Source: Cryobacterium levicorallinum
GTDB lineage: Bacteria; Actinomycetota; Actinomycetes; Actinomycetales; Microbacteriaceae
Length of the DNA: 54,059 bases
Direction of reading: 5' to 3'
Assembly (NCBI RefSeq): GCF_004402405.1
Contig: NZ_SOFE01000015.1
Coordinates: 21,445-75,503 of the forward strand
The notes beneath the pieces are model-generated. The model had not been told where the DNA came from and did not search any database. It was given only the letters and a program-made list of their open reading frames with translations. Below are positions 7,442 to 15,739 of the stretch, one piece after another. Within the stretch, counting starts at the first letter, position 1, and every line of letters begins with the position of its first letter. A program made the translations under genes and the position numbers.

Positions 7442-9799
7442 ATGCCCCAACGCCTGAACTTGACCAAGAACCTACCGCGCAGCCTGGCCGGGTTGTCGCG
7501 CGAGATCCTGCAGGACTTGCAGCAGTTGGCGCGCACGCCCTCCCTCCTCGTGGCCTGTAACTACGGTGGCACCCTGTCGTATCACGGCGCGTCGGATGTG
7601 CCCTCGAAGCTGCTCGTCGAGTCGGCGCTCGCACTGCGGGCGCTCGCCGCGTTGCCCAACACGCACACGGCCGTGATGAGCGGGCGCACCCTGCGCGACC
7701 TCGCCGCTGACTCCCGACTGCCCCGCGAGGTGCACCTGGTCGGCTCGAACGGCGCCGAGTTCGACTCGGAGTTCTTCGACACCGACGACGGTGACGCGAG
7801 CAGGCAGGATTCCGGCGCGGCCCTTGACCGCTTGCGCTCCCGACTGGGCGTCAGTGCCGCCTTCTTCGCCGGCGACGGTGCGAGCGACGAGATGGCGATG
7901 AACACCCTGCACGGCCCCGACCTGGGAATTCGCATCGGCGACGGCGAATCCGTCGCCGCGCACCGGGTCAGCGGCCCAGAGAAGCTCGCGCAACTGCTGG
8001 CCCTGCTCTTTGAACTGCGCAAGGACTGGCTGTTCGGCCAGCACGTCGTTGCCATCGAACGCCACTCCATGATCGGCGATGGCACGTCGACCGCCCTCGT
8101 GACGCCGGAAGCGCGCATCTGCTGGATGACGCATCCGCTGCCCGATTCTGGCTCGCTGTTCGCGAGCATTTTGGGCAGTGAAGAGGCCGGTCACTTCTCG
8201 ATCGAACCGGTCAAGAAAAGCCGCGTTCTCGGCCAGCGTTATGTGGACAACACCATGATCGTCGAAACCCGCTGGGCCGACGTCACCGTGACCGACTACA
8301 TCGAGCCCTCACCGCTCGGGATCACCAACCTCGTGCGCAAACTCACCGGTACCGGTCTGGCCCGCATCGTGTTCGCGCCCCGACCCGACTACGCCGTCGC
8401 CCACTTCAACATGCACGCGGCCGACGGGGTCGTCACCATCACCGGAACCCCGGACCCCATCGCGCTGTCGGCGCCGGGCGTCGAGTTCGAGGTGACCTCC
8501 GACGGCCGCAACGAAACGGCCACGGCCATCGTCGACCTGTCTGCCGGGGCTGTCATGCTTAACCTGCGCTGCGGCGACACCGAGCCCTATATTCCGGATG
8601 CTGCCGGCGAAGCAGCCAGACGCGGCGCGGTCATGAATGACTCCCGTGCTTGGGTGAACACACTCACCCTGCCGAGCGTCAAGCCGTCGCTCGTGAGCCG
8701 CTCCGCGCTCGTGCTGCGTGCCCTCTGCTACGAACCAACCGGTGCGGTGCTCGCCGCATCGACAACGTCCCTGCCCGAGGGCATCGGTGGAACCCGCAAC
8801 TGGGACTATCGCTACTGCTGGCTGCGCGACGGATCGATGACGGTCAAGGCGCTCGTCGACCTCGGATCGACCGACGAAGCCGATGGCTTTTTGCACTGGC
8901 TGGCCGGAGTCGTGGCGGACAGTCCCGGCGCGCAGTGGCTGCATCCGCTCTATTCGGTCACCGGCTCGTCGCTGTCGACGGAGGCGAGCCTCGAATCTCT
9001 GCCCGGCTATGCCGGATCTCGCCCGGTGCGCATCGGAAACGCTGCCGACAACCAGGTGCAGATCGACGTGTTCGGACCGGTCGCCGAACTCATCGACACG
9101 CTCAGCGCCCGGCAGGGAACGCTCTCGGACTTTCAGTGGCACCTGCTCACCGAGATGGTTGAGGCTGTTACGAGTCGCTGGCAGGAACCCGACCACGGCA
9201 TCTGGGAGGCCCGGCGCTCGCCGCGGCACCACACTTACACGAAGACGATGTGCTGGGTGACGGTGGATCGTGCCATTCGTACCGCGGAACGGCACGGTCG
9301 CGAGGTCGGTGCCGGGTGGCACGAGCTCGCCACCACGATTCGCGACGAAGTTCTGGTTGAGGGCTGGAGCGAGGAAGCCCAGTCCTACACCGTCGCCTAC
9401 GACAGCCCGGATTTGGACGCCGCCGTGCTGCACATCGGGCTGTCCGGCCTGCTCGACGTCAACGACGAGCGCTTTCAGAAGACGGTCAGCGCCGTCGAGC
9501 GCGAGCTGCGCGTTGGTCCGACCGTGTTCCGCTACCGCTATGACGACGGGCTGCCCGGGCTCGAGGGTGGCTTCCACATTTGCACGACCTGGCTGATCGA
9601 GGCCTACGTCCTGGCTGGGCGTCTCGACGAGGCCGAGGCGCTGTTCAACCAGCTGGTCATCCTCGTGGGCCCGACCGGGCTGCTGTCGGAGGAATTTGAC
9701 CCGGCCACCGAGAAGCACCTCGGCAATCACCCGCAGGCGTACTCACACCTCGGCTTCATCCGCTGCGCGCAGCTCCTCGACAAGTACCGCGGGCGGTAG
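7442..9799 (+). CDS. GH15 glucoamylase/trehalase with degenerate phosphatase domain
   Basis: A 785-residue two-domain protein. Residues ~30-195 resemble trehalose-6-phosphate phosphatase (HAD): SGRTLRDL at 80-87 and GDGASDE at 144-150. Motif I, normally DxDGT, reads N40-Y-G-G-T44, losing both catalytic Asp, and the cap region is missing, so this domain is probably inactive. Residues ~200-785 are glycoside hydrolase family 15: an N-terminal beta domain (HSMIGDGTSTALVTPEARI), GTRNWDYRYCWLRDGS, the DHGIWEARRSPRHHTYTK segment holding the expected acid Glu, and GLEGGFHICTTWL with the second Glu. GH15 enzymes act on alpha-glucosides; actinobacterial members include trehalases. The fusion suggests trehalose metabolism. 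AGGAA lies upstream of the ATG. Confidence 0.85.
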   Translation: MPQRLNLTKNLPRSLAGLSREILQDLQQLARTPSLLVACNYGGTLSYHGASDVPSKLLVESALALRALAALPNTHTAVMSGRTLRDLAADSRLPREVHLVGSNGAEFDSEFFDTDDGDASRQDSGAALDRLRSRLGVSAAFFAGDGASDEMAMNTLHGPDLGIRIGDGESVAAHRVSGPEKLAQLLALLFELRKDWLFGQHVVAIERHSMIGDGTSTALVTPEARICWMTHPLPDSGSLFASILGSEEAGHFSIEPVKKSRVLGQRYVDNTMIVETRWADVTVTDYIEPSPLGITNLVRKLTGTGLARIVFAPRPDYAVAHFNMHAADGVVTITGTPDPIALSAPGVEFEVTSDGRNETATAIVDLSAGAVMLNLRCGDTEPYIPDAAGEAARRGAVMNDSRAWVNTLTLPSVKPSLVSRSALVLRALCYEPTGAVLAASTTSLPEGIGGTRNWDYRYCWLRDGSMTVKALVDLGSTDEADGFLHWLAGVVADSPGAQWLHPLYSVTGSSLSTEASLESLPGYAGSRPVRIGNAADNQVQIDVFGPVAELIDTLSARQGTLSDFQWHLLTEMVEAVTSRWQEPDHGIWEARRSPRHHTYTKTMCWVTVDRAIRTAERHGREVGAGWHELATTIRDEVLVEGWSEEAQSYTVAYDSPDLDAAVLHIGLSGLLDVNDERFQKTVSAVERELRVGPTVFRYRYDDGLPGLEGGFHICTTWLIEAYVLAGRLDEAEALFNQLVILVGPTGLLSEEFDPATEKHLGNHPQAYSHLGFIRCAQLLDKYRGR

Positions 9800-9844
9800 C
9801 GTCGGCCGGTTTCCGCGAGTCCGCCGTGAGGACGCGCCCGGGTC

Positions 9845-9879
9845 TCGGACACGTGTCCGAAAAGTGCTATAGTAAAGGA
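9845..9879 (+). promoter_or_regulatory. Promoter with 16-bp palindromic operator before tetR
   Basis: A perfect palindrome TCGGACACGTGTCCGA spans 9845-9860. Inside it, CGGACA (9846-9851) could serve as the -35 box. A 16-nt spacer leads to TATAGT (9868-9873), and the ATG begins 6 nt later, so the transcript is probably leaderless. A symmetric site over the -35 of a tetR gene is the classic layout for autorepression. Confidence 0.6.
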
Positions 9880-10548
9880 ATGACTTCGTTGACTGACCCC
9901 GGCCTCGTGGTCGAGGTGCCGGTCGACGTTGTCCCAGAGTTCAAGCTCACGCACGATCCGCGGGCCGAGCGCACCCGGGGGCTCATTCTCACGGCGATCC
10001 GTACGCTGATTGCTCAGCCGGCGGCATCCGTTTCAGTGGCCGAAATCGTGCGCCTGGCCGGAATCAGCCGCAGCTCCTTCTACGCGCATTTCGCGAGCCT
10101 CGACGTTCTCGCCGCCGAGCTGCTGCAGGCCCAGTTTGCCGACATTGGCTCGGCCGGCCTGGATCTGCGCCCATTAAGAGCGGGCGAGAGCGCTGCCCGA
10201 TTCGGGTACGGCCGGCTCGTCGCGCATATGGTCGAGAATTTTCCCCTCTACGCGAGCGTGCTCGAGCTGCCGTTGACCCGCAGCGCGCACGACCAGATCA
10301 TCGAGGCCTACGCCATTCGCATGCTTGAGTCGGTGCTCGTCTTCGACGAGACCGTGAACGCCGAACTGGTGACGACCTATGTGGCTGGCGGTGCGCTCAC
10401 CCTGATCGGCTCCTGGATGCGCGGCCACCTCGACGTATCCGACGACGAACTTGTCGACCAGCTCGTGGCGCTCCTGCCCGGTTGGCTGCAGGACCCCCAG
10501 ACCTCAAGCGCAACGCCCTTACGCGTTGCATCACCCACACAACACTGA
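9880..10548 (+). CDS. TetR-family transcriptional regulator
   Basis: A 222-residue protein with an N-terminal helix-turn-helix (VSVAEIVRLAGISRSSFYAHFASLDVLAAELL, about residues 48-82) and an all-helical ligand/dimer domain. ATG 9880 is chosen because a -10 box ends 6 nt before it; an upstream in-frame start at 9826 would place the operator inside the gene. The perfect palindrome over its promoter points to autoregulation. The CarD-family gene follows 11 bases downstream on the same strand and may be co-transcribed. No ligand can be inferred. Confidence 0.85.
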   Translation: MTSLTDPGLVVEVPVDVVPEFKLTHDPRAERTRGLILTAIRTLIAQPAASVSVAEIVRLAGISRSSFYAHFASLDVLAAELLQAQFADIGSAGLDLRPLRAGESAARFGYGRLVAHMVENFPLYASVLELPLTRSAHDQIIEAYAIRMLESVLVFDETVNAELVTTYVAGGALTLIGSWMRGHLDVSDDELVDQLVALLPGWLQDPQTSSATPLRVASPTQH

Positions 10549-10559
10549 AGGCGCATTCC

Positions 10560-11078
10560 ATGAAGATTGAAATCGGCGAAACTCTGGTCTACCCGCACCA
10601 CGGAGCGGTCACCATCACGGCCCTCGCAACCCGCACCATCAAGGGCGTCGAAAAGCAGTTCATGACCCTCAACGTGCACACCAGCGCGCTGACCATTCAG
10701 CTGCCGGTCGACAACGTCGAGCTCGTCGGGGTGCGCGACGTCATCGACGCCGCCGGGGTGAGCGCCGTCTACGAAATTCTGCAGAACGCCTTCACCGAGG
10801 AGCCGGGCAACTGGTCACGCCGCTACAAGGCCAACCAGGAGAAGATGGCCAGCGGCAGTGTCTACCGGGTCAGCGAGGTCGTGCGCGACCTGTGGCGTCG
10901 CGACCAAGACAAGGGCGTTTCGGCCGGCGAAAAGCGGATGCTCGAAAAGGCTCGTCAGATCCTCGTCTCCGAGCTCGCTCTGGCCCAAGGCCTGACCGAC
11001 CAGGAAGCCGGCGACCTGCTGCTCATCGAAATTCAGAACTACGTCGTCAGCGACGAGCCGGTTGAAGTAGCCGTCTAG
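10560..11078 (+). CDS. CarD-family RNA-polymerase-binding regulator
   Basis: A 172-residue protein. The N-terminal RNAP-interaction domain is recognisable (IGETLVYPHHGAVTI, then KQFMTLNVHTSALTIQLPVDNVELVGVRDV), and the C-terminal helical domain carries NWSRRYKANQEKMASGSVYRVSEVVRDLWRRDQDKGVSAGEKRML. CarD/CdnL proteins bind the RNA polymerase beta subunit and stabilise open complexes, often at rRNA promoters. Length fits the family. Start at ATG 10560, after GAAGG; the upstream frame to 10482 runs back into the tetR gene. A strong terminator follows. Confidence 0.9.
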   Translation: MKIEIGETLVYPHHGAVTITALATRTIKGVEKQFMTLNVHTSALTIQLPVDNVELVGVRDVIDAAGVSAVYEILQNAFTEEPGNWSRRYKANQEKMASGSVYRVSEVVRDLWRRDQDKGVSAGEKRMLEKARQILVSELALAQGLTDQEAGDLLLIEIQNYVVSDEPVEVAV

Positions 11079-11089
11079 TCTGCCTGACC

Positions 11090-11124
11090 GTGCACCCTCG
11101 TTCGCCGCGCGAACGAGGGTGCAC
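11090..11124 (+). terminator. Perfect 15-bp hairpin after the CarD gene
   Basis: GTGCACCCTCGTTCG (11090-11104) pairs exactly with 11110-11124 across a 5-nt CCGCG loop, 11 bases after the CarD stop codon. Strong intrinsic terminator. Confidence 0.85.
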
Positions 11125-11158
11125 ACCTGTTTAACCCAGCCGCGCCGGGCGTCCGCTT

Positions 11159-11223
11159 GAGCGCGCCCGGTACTGGCGCGCGCTACGGTAACCGGCGTAG
11201 CGGCCACCAGTACCGGCGCGCTC
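11159..11223. repeat. CGCTACGGTAAC hairpin repeat, copy 1
   Basis: A near-palindrome of ~29-nt arms (11159-11187 and 11196-11223) around a GTAACCGG loop. It matches 12692-12756 in sequence, orientation, loop and flanks (TCCGCnTGAGCGCGCCC before, GTGCGC after). It lies between the CarD terminator and the 3' end of the membrane-protein gene. Confidence 0.75.
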
Positions 11224-11281
11224 GTGCGCCGGTGGGGCAGGGGACCGCGCACTGGCGTTCGCCCCGCGCATCGTCCAGGCG

Positions 11282-12616
11282 CTAGACTGAGGCGGCACAC
11301 AGCAGCAGGGCCGGCCACGACGCGACGAGCACGACAGCCAGATAGACCAGATTGCGGCGGGTGAGCGCAACGCTATCGATGCTGTAGCGCGAGCTGAGCA
11401 GCATGGTCAGCCCGGTGATCGGTCCCACAGCGGTCGAGACTCCCCAGCCGATGCAGGCGGCCAGCACAAACAGGGTCGGGTCGGGTCCCAGCGGATGCAT
11501 GAGGGCCGCGACCACCGCGACCGACACGACCGGGTGCACGCCCACGAGCGCGAGCAGAATCATCGCCAGCATCATGGCCCAGGCGACGGGAACGGTGAAC
11601 TCGCTGACCGGGAGCTGCAGCTCGAACAGGGGAAACAGCATCCGCAGACCGACCGCGAGGACCCCGGCTGAGGCGAAGAGCGTGACCTCACCCCGCAGTT
11701 GCGGCAGGTCGTGTTTGGCATGCCGGGCCAGCGACCGCACCGCACCGCGACCGTTGACGATGAGCAAGCCGAGCAGCGTCACGCCAAGGCCGGCGATCAG
11801 CACAATGCGCGGCACCGGCACGGCCGAAAAGAGCTGGTGGGCGATGATCACGAGAGCGACCAGGGCGAGCGGAACCCGCACGAGCGCCCAGCTCAGCGAG
11901 TAGCCGGTATAGGCCGGCAGGTCGCGGCCCCAGAGCCGAAAAATGTCCCAGACACTCAGCCCGATCGCCGCGAGCGCGAGGCCCAAGCCGACGAGCAGCA
12001 ACACGAGCGAGTTGGCGCCGGGCACGAGCGTGGTCGCCGCGGCGGCGGCCGCCCAGAACGGTGACCAGAACGCCGCAGCCGAAAACGACCGGGACAACAG
12101 CGCGGCATCGGGTAGTCGCAGCGCGGTGCGACCGCGCAGGTGGTCGCCGACGATTCCAACCGCACCGATATTGATGATGGCGCCGAGCGCGTGGGTGGCG
12201 AGCGCGGTGCGCAGCACTGCGAGCCGGCCGTGCAAGCGGGTGCGGGTCGTCGGTTCGCTGGGTGTGATGAGCCGCAGAAACGACACGGCCGTGAGCATGC
12301 CGATGAGGTCTTGATTGACAGAGAGCAGGTCCCGGCCGTTGACTGTGCCTCCGAGTGCAACCCCGATCAGAACGGATGCGATCCCAAGACCGATCAGCAG
12401 CATTGCAATGATGCGCTGGGTGCGGTTGACCAGAACCAGCCCGACCGCCGCCGCGGCGATGGTGAGCCCGCCCGCCACGAGCGTCGCGTCTGGCAGCGCG
12501 ACCGACAGTCCCACAAACAGGATCACCCCGCTCAGGAGCAGCGCATAGAGCAGTCGCACTCGTGGCCTCCCAAACGGTTCGCCCAACTCGTCGGTCGGCA
12601 CGTGCTTCCTATCCAA
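11282..12616 (-). CDS. Polytopic membrane protein, probable transporter
   Basis: About 444 residues with roughly 11-12 hydrophobic helices spread evenly over the length. The C-terminal half (VGVHPVVSVAVVAALMHPLG, then GWGVSTAVGPITGLTMLLS) resembles ion-transporter-superfamily permeases of the ArsB/NhaD/citrate type, but no specific family is clear. Start uncertain: TTG 12616 gives the longest form, and a GTG at 12601 has AGGAAG close upstream. The gene is flanked on both sides by copies of the same hairpin repeat. Confidence 0.7.
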   Translation of the reverse strand: MDRKHVPTDELGEPFGRPRVRLLYALLLSGVILFVGLSVALPDATLVAGGLTIAAAAVGLVLVNRTQRIIAMLLIGLGIASVLIGVALGGTVNGRDLLSVNQDLIGMLTAVSFLRLITPSEPTTRTRLHGRLAVLRTALATHALGAIINIGAVGIVGDHLRGRTALRLPDAALLSRSFSAAAFWSPFWAAAAAATTLVPGANSLVLLLVGLGLALAAIGLSVWDIFRLWGRDLPAYTGYSLSWALVRVPLALVALVIIAHQLFSAVPVPRIVLIAGLGVTLLGLLIVNGRGAVRSLARHAKHDLPQLRGEVTLFASAGVLAVGLRMLFPLFELQLPVSEFTVPVAWAMMLAMILLALVGVHPVVSVAVVAALMHPLGPDPTLFVLAACIGWGVSTAVGPITGLTMLLSSRYSIDSVALTRRNLVYLAVVLVASWPALLLCAASV

Positions 12617-12691
12617 CCAGCATCGTGTCCCGGTAGTGCGCGGGCGAACCCCCGAGGGTGGCGGCCGCGGTGCCTGGTCGGGGATCCGCGT

Positions 12692-12756
12692 GAGCGCGCC
12701 CGATCTGGGTGCGCGCTACGGTAACGGCGTAGCGCGCACCAGTATCGGGCGCGCTC
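12692..12756. repeat. CGCTACGGTAAC hairpin repeat, copy 2
   Basis: Arms 12692-12720 and 12728-12756 pair almost fully (29 nt each, a few mismatches) around a GTAACGG loop. It lies upstream of the membrane-protein gene whose 3' end carries copy 1. The right arm shows compensating changes relative to copy 1 that keep the pairing. Confidence 0.75.
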
Positions 12757-13025
12757 GTGCGCTGACCGGGGCCCGGGCCCGGACCAGATAGCGGGCGAGC
12801 TCGGGCGCGGGTTGCGGGGCGGCGTGTGCCCTGCGGATACGTCGGCCGTCGGCGACGGTCTGCATCTGTTTCAGGGCGGCCTTCTGGCTCTTGGTGGTTC
12901 CACGCGCCCGACATCGAAATGTGGCGCGGCTTCGGGGTGTTCCCGCCCGAGGTGCCGGTGCCCGCGGGCGCCAACCACGAGGTTCAGCTTCTCGGCAGGG
13001 CCGGTTACTGGCGCGCACAGCTTCG
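12757..13025. other. GC-rich intergenic region without a clear gene
   Basis: Between the hairpin repeat and the 3' end of the LysE gene. Several overlapping open frames exist on both strands, but none has a ribosome binding site or a recognisable product. A partial resemblance to the repeat (GGTTACTGGCGCGCACAG around 13002-13019) is too short to call. Confidence 0.5.
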
Positions 13026-13652
13026 CTATACCCCGAAGGCCATCCGCACCCCGAGGGCGATCATGACCACGGCAATGAAGCCGTCGAGTACTCGCCAGGA
13101 CGAGCGTTTGGCAAACAGGGGCCGCAGCATCCGGGCGCCAAAGCCGAGCGCGAAGAACCAGACGAAGCTTCCCGTGATCGCGCCGACGCCCCACCACCAG
13201 CGTTCGTTCGCGCCCTGTTGATTGGCCACCGAGCCGAGAAAAATGAGGGTGTCGAGGTAGACATGCGGGTTGAGCCAGGTCAGCGCGAGGGTCGTCGCGA
13301 CGGCGGCCCTGGTGCTCACCTGGGTGGTGGCCGCGGCGACGAGCACGCCGGGGCGAAAAGCGCGCACGGCGGCGAACACGCCGTAGCTCAGCAGAAAGCC
13401 GACGCCGAGCACCTGCACGACGACGAGCGCGGCCGGGGCGGCCTGAATGAGCACGCCGATTCCGACGATTCCGGCGAAGATGAGCACGGCGTCGGACAGG
13501 GAGCAGATCAGCACGGCCGCGAGCACGGTGCGGTTTTTGCCCGCGATGCCGAGCCGCAGAATATACGCATTCTGGGCGCCGATCGCGATGATCAGGGCGA
13601 GTCCGGTGCCGAAGCCGAACAGGGCGGGCAGGAGCGTATCGGCGAGGTTCAT
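13026..13652 (-). CDS. LysE/ArgO-type amino-acid exporter
   Basis: A 208-residue inner-membrane protein with six predicted helices. The family start is clear (FGFGTGLALIIAIGAQNAYILRLGI), with the conserved LTWLNPHVYLDTLIFLG motif in the fourth helix. LysE-type carriers export basic or other amino acids by proton antiport. The gene lies 22 bases downstream of the Lrp/AsnC regulator on the same strand, and the regulator is divergent from alanine dehydrogenase, so an amino-acid overflow role is likely. A TAAACT -10 box at 13662-13667 lies 9 nt before the ATG and may give it a second, near-leaderless promoter. Confidence 0.9.
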   Translation of the reverse strand: MNLADTLLPALFGFGTGLALIIAIGAQNAYILRLGIAGKNRTVLAAVLICSLSDAVLIFAGIVGIGVLIQAAPAALVVVQVLGVGFLLSYGVFAAVRAFRPGVLVAAATTQVSTRAAVATTLALTWLNPHVYLDTLIFLGSVANQQGANERWWWGVGAITGSFVWFFALGFGARMLRPLFAKRSSWRVLDGFIAVVMIALGVRMAFGV

Positions 13653-13674
13653 TTCCTGCTCAGTTTAGGGCGCA

Positions 13675-14160
13675 CTATTCGGGGGCGACACCGTTGTAGA
13701 AGTGCTCGAACACCATGCTCGTGCGGGTTGACGCCACGGCCGGATTGGCGGAGAGATGCTCAAGCACGAAATCGCGGACATCGTCGGTGTCGCGGGCCGC
13801 CAGATGAATAATGAAGTCCTCGGAGCCGCCGAGAAAGAACAGCTGGACGACCCGGGGCATCACCCGGATCGAGTCGCGAAATGCCGGAATGTGCGTGCGG
13901 GCCCCGGCGCGAATGCTGACGCTGATCAGTGCCTGCAGCCCGAGGCCGATCGCCTTGGGATCGACCATGGCCGTGAAATCGGTGACGATTCCGCGGCTGA
14001 CCAGTGAGCGCACCCGGGAAACACAAGTGGACTCGGCGATTCCGGCCGCCGCAGCCAGACGGCTGTTGGTGGTGCGGGAATCCGCCTGCAGCGCCGCGAC
14101 CAGAATGCGATCGACCTCGTCAAGGGGTTCGAGCGATCGAATCCTCTTCGCTTCGGCCAT
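13675..14160 (-). CDS. Lrp/AsnC-family regulator, likely controlling ald
   Basis: A 161-residue protein with an N-terminal helix-turn-helix (LDEVDRILVAALQADSRTTN, then GIAESTCVSRVRSLVSRGIV) and a C-terminal RAM ligand domain. GAGGAG precedes ATG 14160; an upstream in-frame start at 14220 lacks a site and would run into the AT-rich control region. It is divergent from alanine dehydrogenase, the arrangement seen for AldR-ald in mycobacteria, where alanine binding switches ald on. That role is inferred from position. LysE follows in the same direction. Confidence 0.88.
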   Translation of the reverse strand: MAEAKRIRSLEPLDEVDRILVAALQADSRTTNSRLAAAAGIAESTCVSRVRSLVSRGIVTDFTAMVDPKAIGLGLQALISVSIRAGARTHIPAFRDSIRVMPRVVQLFFLGGSEDFIIHLAARDTDDVRDFVLEHLSANPAVASTRTSMVFEHFYNGVAPE

Positions 14161-14310
14161 GTTGCTTCTCCTCGTCACCGCATAATTCGTGAAATATTTT
14201 TGAAGTCTGGCAGATTCCACGGATTTTACCTAGCGGAAACGAATCAATAGCAGTCTAACTCCTATCAAAGCCGATGCATTCGGCACTGGCGACTGCGAAA
14301 CGGAGCCCCT
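14161..14310. promoter_or_regulatory. Divergent AT-rich control region between lrp-like gene and ald
   Basis: About 150 bases, markedly more AT-rich than the surroundings. It holds GTGAAATATTTTTGAA (about 14189-14204), an imperfect TTC...GAA inverted repeat of the kind bound by Lrp/AsnC proteins. It must contain both divergent promoters. Individual -10 and -35 boxes were not assigned. Confidence 0.5.
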
Positions 14311-15426
14311 ATGTTGGTCGGCATTCCCACCGAGATTAAGAACAATGAGAACCGCGTCGCGATCACGCCGGCCGGTGTGAATGAGCTCACCCGTCGCGGT
14401 CACGAGGTCATCATCGAGCAGGGTGCCGGGCTCGGCTCTGGCATCACCGATGACACTTTTCGCCTCGCCGGGGCATCCATCGTTGCCACCGCCGCCGACG
14501 TCTGGGCGGCGGCCGAATTGCTGCTCAAGGTCAAGGAGCCCATCGCGAGCGAATACCCGCTGATGCGCCAGGGGCAGGTGCTGTTCACCTATCTGCACCT
14601 GGCGGCATCCGCTGCCTGCACTGAAGCACTGATCGAGTCGGGCACCACCGCGATCGCCTACGAGACCGTGCAGCTGAGTGACCGCACGCTGCCGCTGCTC
14701 TCGCCGATGAGCGAGGTGGCCGGCCGGCTCTCGGTGCAGGTTGGCGCCTACCACCTGCTGAGCGCCAACGGCGGCAGCGGGATTCTGCTCGGCGGCGTTC
14801 CTGGAACCCCCAAGGCCAAGGTCGTCGTGATCGGCGGCGGCGTCGCCGGCGAGCATGCCGCGGCCAACGCCCTCGGTATGGGCGCCGACGTGACCATCAT
14901 CGACCTGTCTCTGGCCCGCCTGCGCCAGCTCGAGGCGCGGTTCAACGGCGAAATTCAGACGCGTGCGTCGACCCAGTACGAGATCGCCGAGCAGGTTCGG
15001 GAAGCCGACCTCGTGATCGGCTCCGTGCTGATTCCGGGAGCGCAGGCACCCAAACTCGTCACCGACGCCATGGTCGCGTCGATGAAGCCGGGTTCCGTAC
15101 TGGTGGATATCGCGATCGATCAGGGCGGCTGCTTCGAGGGCTCGCACGCCACGACGCACGACAACCCCACCTTCGCCGTGCACGACAGCGTCTACTACTG
15201 CGTCGCCAACATGCCCGGCGCCGTGCCGGCCACCTCGACCCGTGCGCTGACCAACGCGACCCTGCCCTACGTGATCGCGCTGGCCCAGAAGGGCTGGAAG
15301 AAGGCCATTGCCGAAGACGCCGCCCTCGCCCAGGGCCTCAATGTGCACAACGGGCGCATCACCAACGCGCACGTCGCTGCGGCGTTTCAGGCCGAGCTGC
15401 TGAGCGTCGCCGACGCGATCGCCTGA
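14311..15426 (+). CDS. ald: Alanine dehydrogenase
   Basis: A 371-residue cytosolic enzyme for L-alanine + NAD+ + H2O to pyruvate + NH4+ + NADH. The family start [20 protein letters not shown] is exact in pattern. VKVKEP near residue 73 carries the substrate-binding Lys, and [20 protein letters not shown] is the Rossmann dinucleotide-binding loop. [23 protein letters not shown] and [13 protein letters not shown] are conserved C-terminal motifs. Length is normal. GGAG lies 7 bases before the ATG. The divergent Lrp/AsnC gene probably regulates it. Confidence 0.96.
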   Translation: MLVGIPTEIKNNENRVAITPAGVNELTRRGHEVIIEQGAGLGSGITDDTFRLAGASIVATAADVWAAAELLLKVKEPIASEYPLMRQGQVLFTYLHLAASAACTEALIESGTTAIAYETVQLSDRTLPLLSPMSEVAGRLSVQVGAYHLLSANGGSGILLGGVPGTPKAKVVVIGGGVAGEHAAANALGMGADVTIIDLSLARLRQLEARFNGEIQTRASTQYEIAEQVREADLVIGSVLIPGAQAPKLVTDAMVASMKPGSVLVDIAIDQGGCFEGSHATTHDNPTFAVHDSVYYCVANMPGAVPATSTRALTNATLPYVIALAQKGWKKAIAEDAALAQGLNVHNGRITNAHVAAAFQAELLSVADAIA

Positions 15427-15445
15427 GCGGTCGCGGGCTGGTCAG

Positions 15446-15451
15446 TACACT
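15446..15451 (+). promoter_or_regulatory. Leaderless-type -10 box
   Basis: TACACT, 7 nt before the GTG at 15459, with no ribosome binding site between. Suggests a leaderless mRNA for the small Cys-motif protein. Confidence 0.45.
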
Positions 15452-15458
15452 AAGAGTT

Positions 15459-15701
15459 GTGACACACGGTAAGGACTCCCAACCGCGAATCAAGGGACCT
15501 GGCGGAATGACGGCCTGGCTCAACGGTCGTCTGTTTCCCATTCTGGGACCGCCGCCGGTCGGATTAAACGGGTCGGATCTGTTGCCTGCCGTTCCCGCGC
15601 CGGTTCGGGGCTGCCCAGTCTGCGCCCAGCCGATGGATCAGCACGAGATCGATCGAACCGGCGAGCGTACCCAGCTGCACTGCCCCGTCGTCGTACCCTG
15701 A
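15459..15701 (+). CDS. Small protein with CxxC...C motif
   Basis: An 80-residue protein. The N-terminal half is Gly/Pro-rich (PGGMTAWLNGRLFPILGPPP); the C-terminal half has CPVCAQPMDQHEIDRTGERT followed by LHCP, which looks like a degenerate zinc ribbon (two Cys, His, Cys). I recognise no named family. A GTG start follows a TACACT -10 box by 7 nt. It sits between ald and the aldehyde dehydrogenase on the same strand. Confidence 0.6.
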   Translation: MTHGKDSQPRIKGPGGMTAWLNGRLFPILGPPPVGLNGSDLLPAVPAPVRGCPVCAQPMDQHEIDRTGERTQLHCPVVVP

Positions 15702-15739
15702 ACTGCAGCACTAGGCTGGTCGGCAATCAGGGGAGATCA

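Noticed and set aside
8309..9730. 473-codon minus-strand frame opposite the GH15 gene
   Set aside because: Antisense shadow in a GC-rich gene; the plus strand is clearly coding.
13002..13036. Possible fourth copy of the CGCTACGGTAAC hairpin repeat
   Set aside because: Only a short stretch (GGTTACTGGCGCGCACAG) is similar, and no second arm is found.
12826..13221. Plus-strand frame with a protein-like stretch (WFHAPDIEMWRGFGVFPPE)
   Set aside because: Overlaps the 3' end of the LysE gene on the other strand, has no ribosome binding site, and I could not assign a family.
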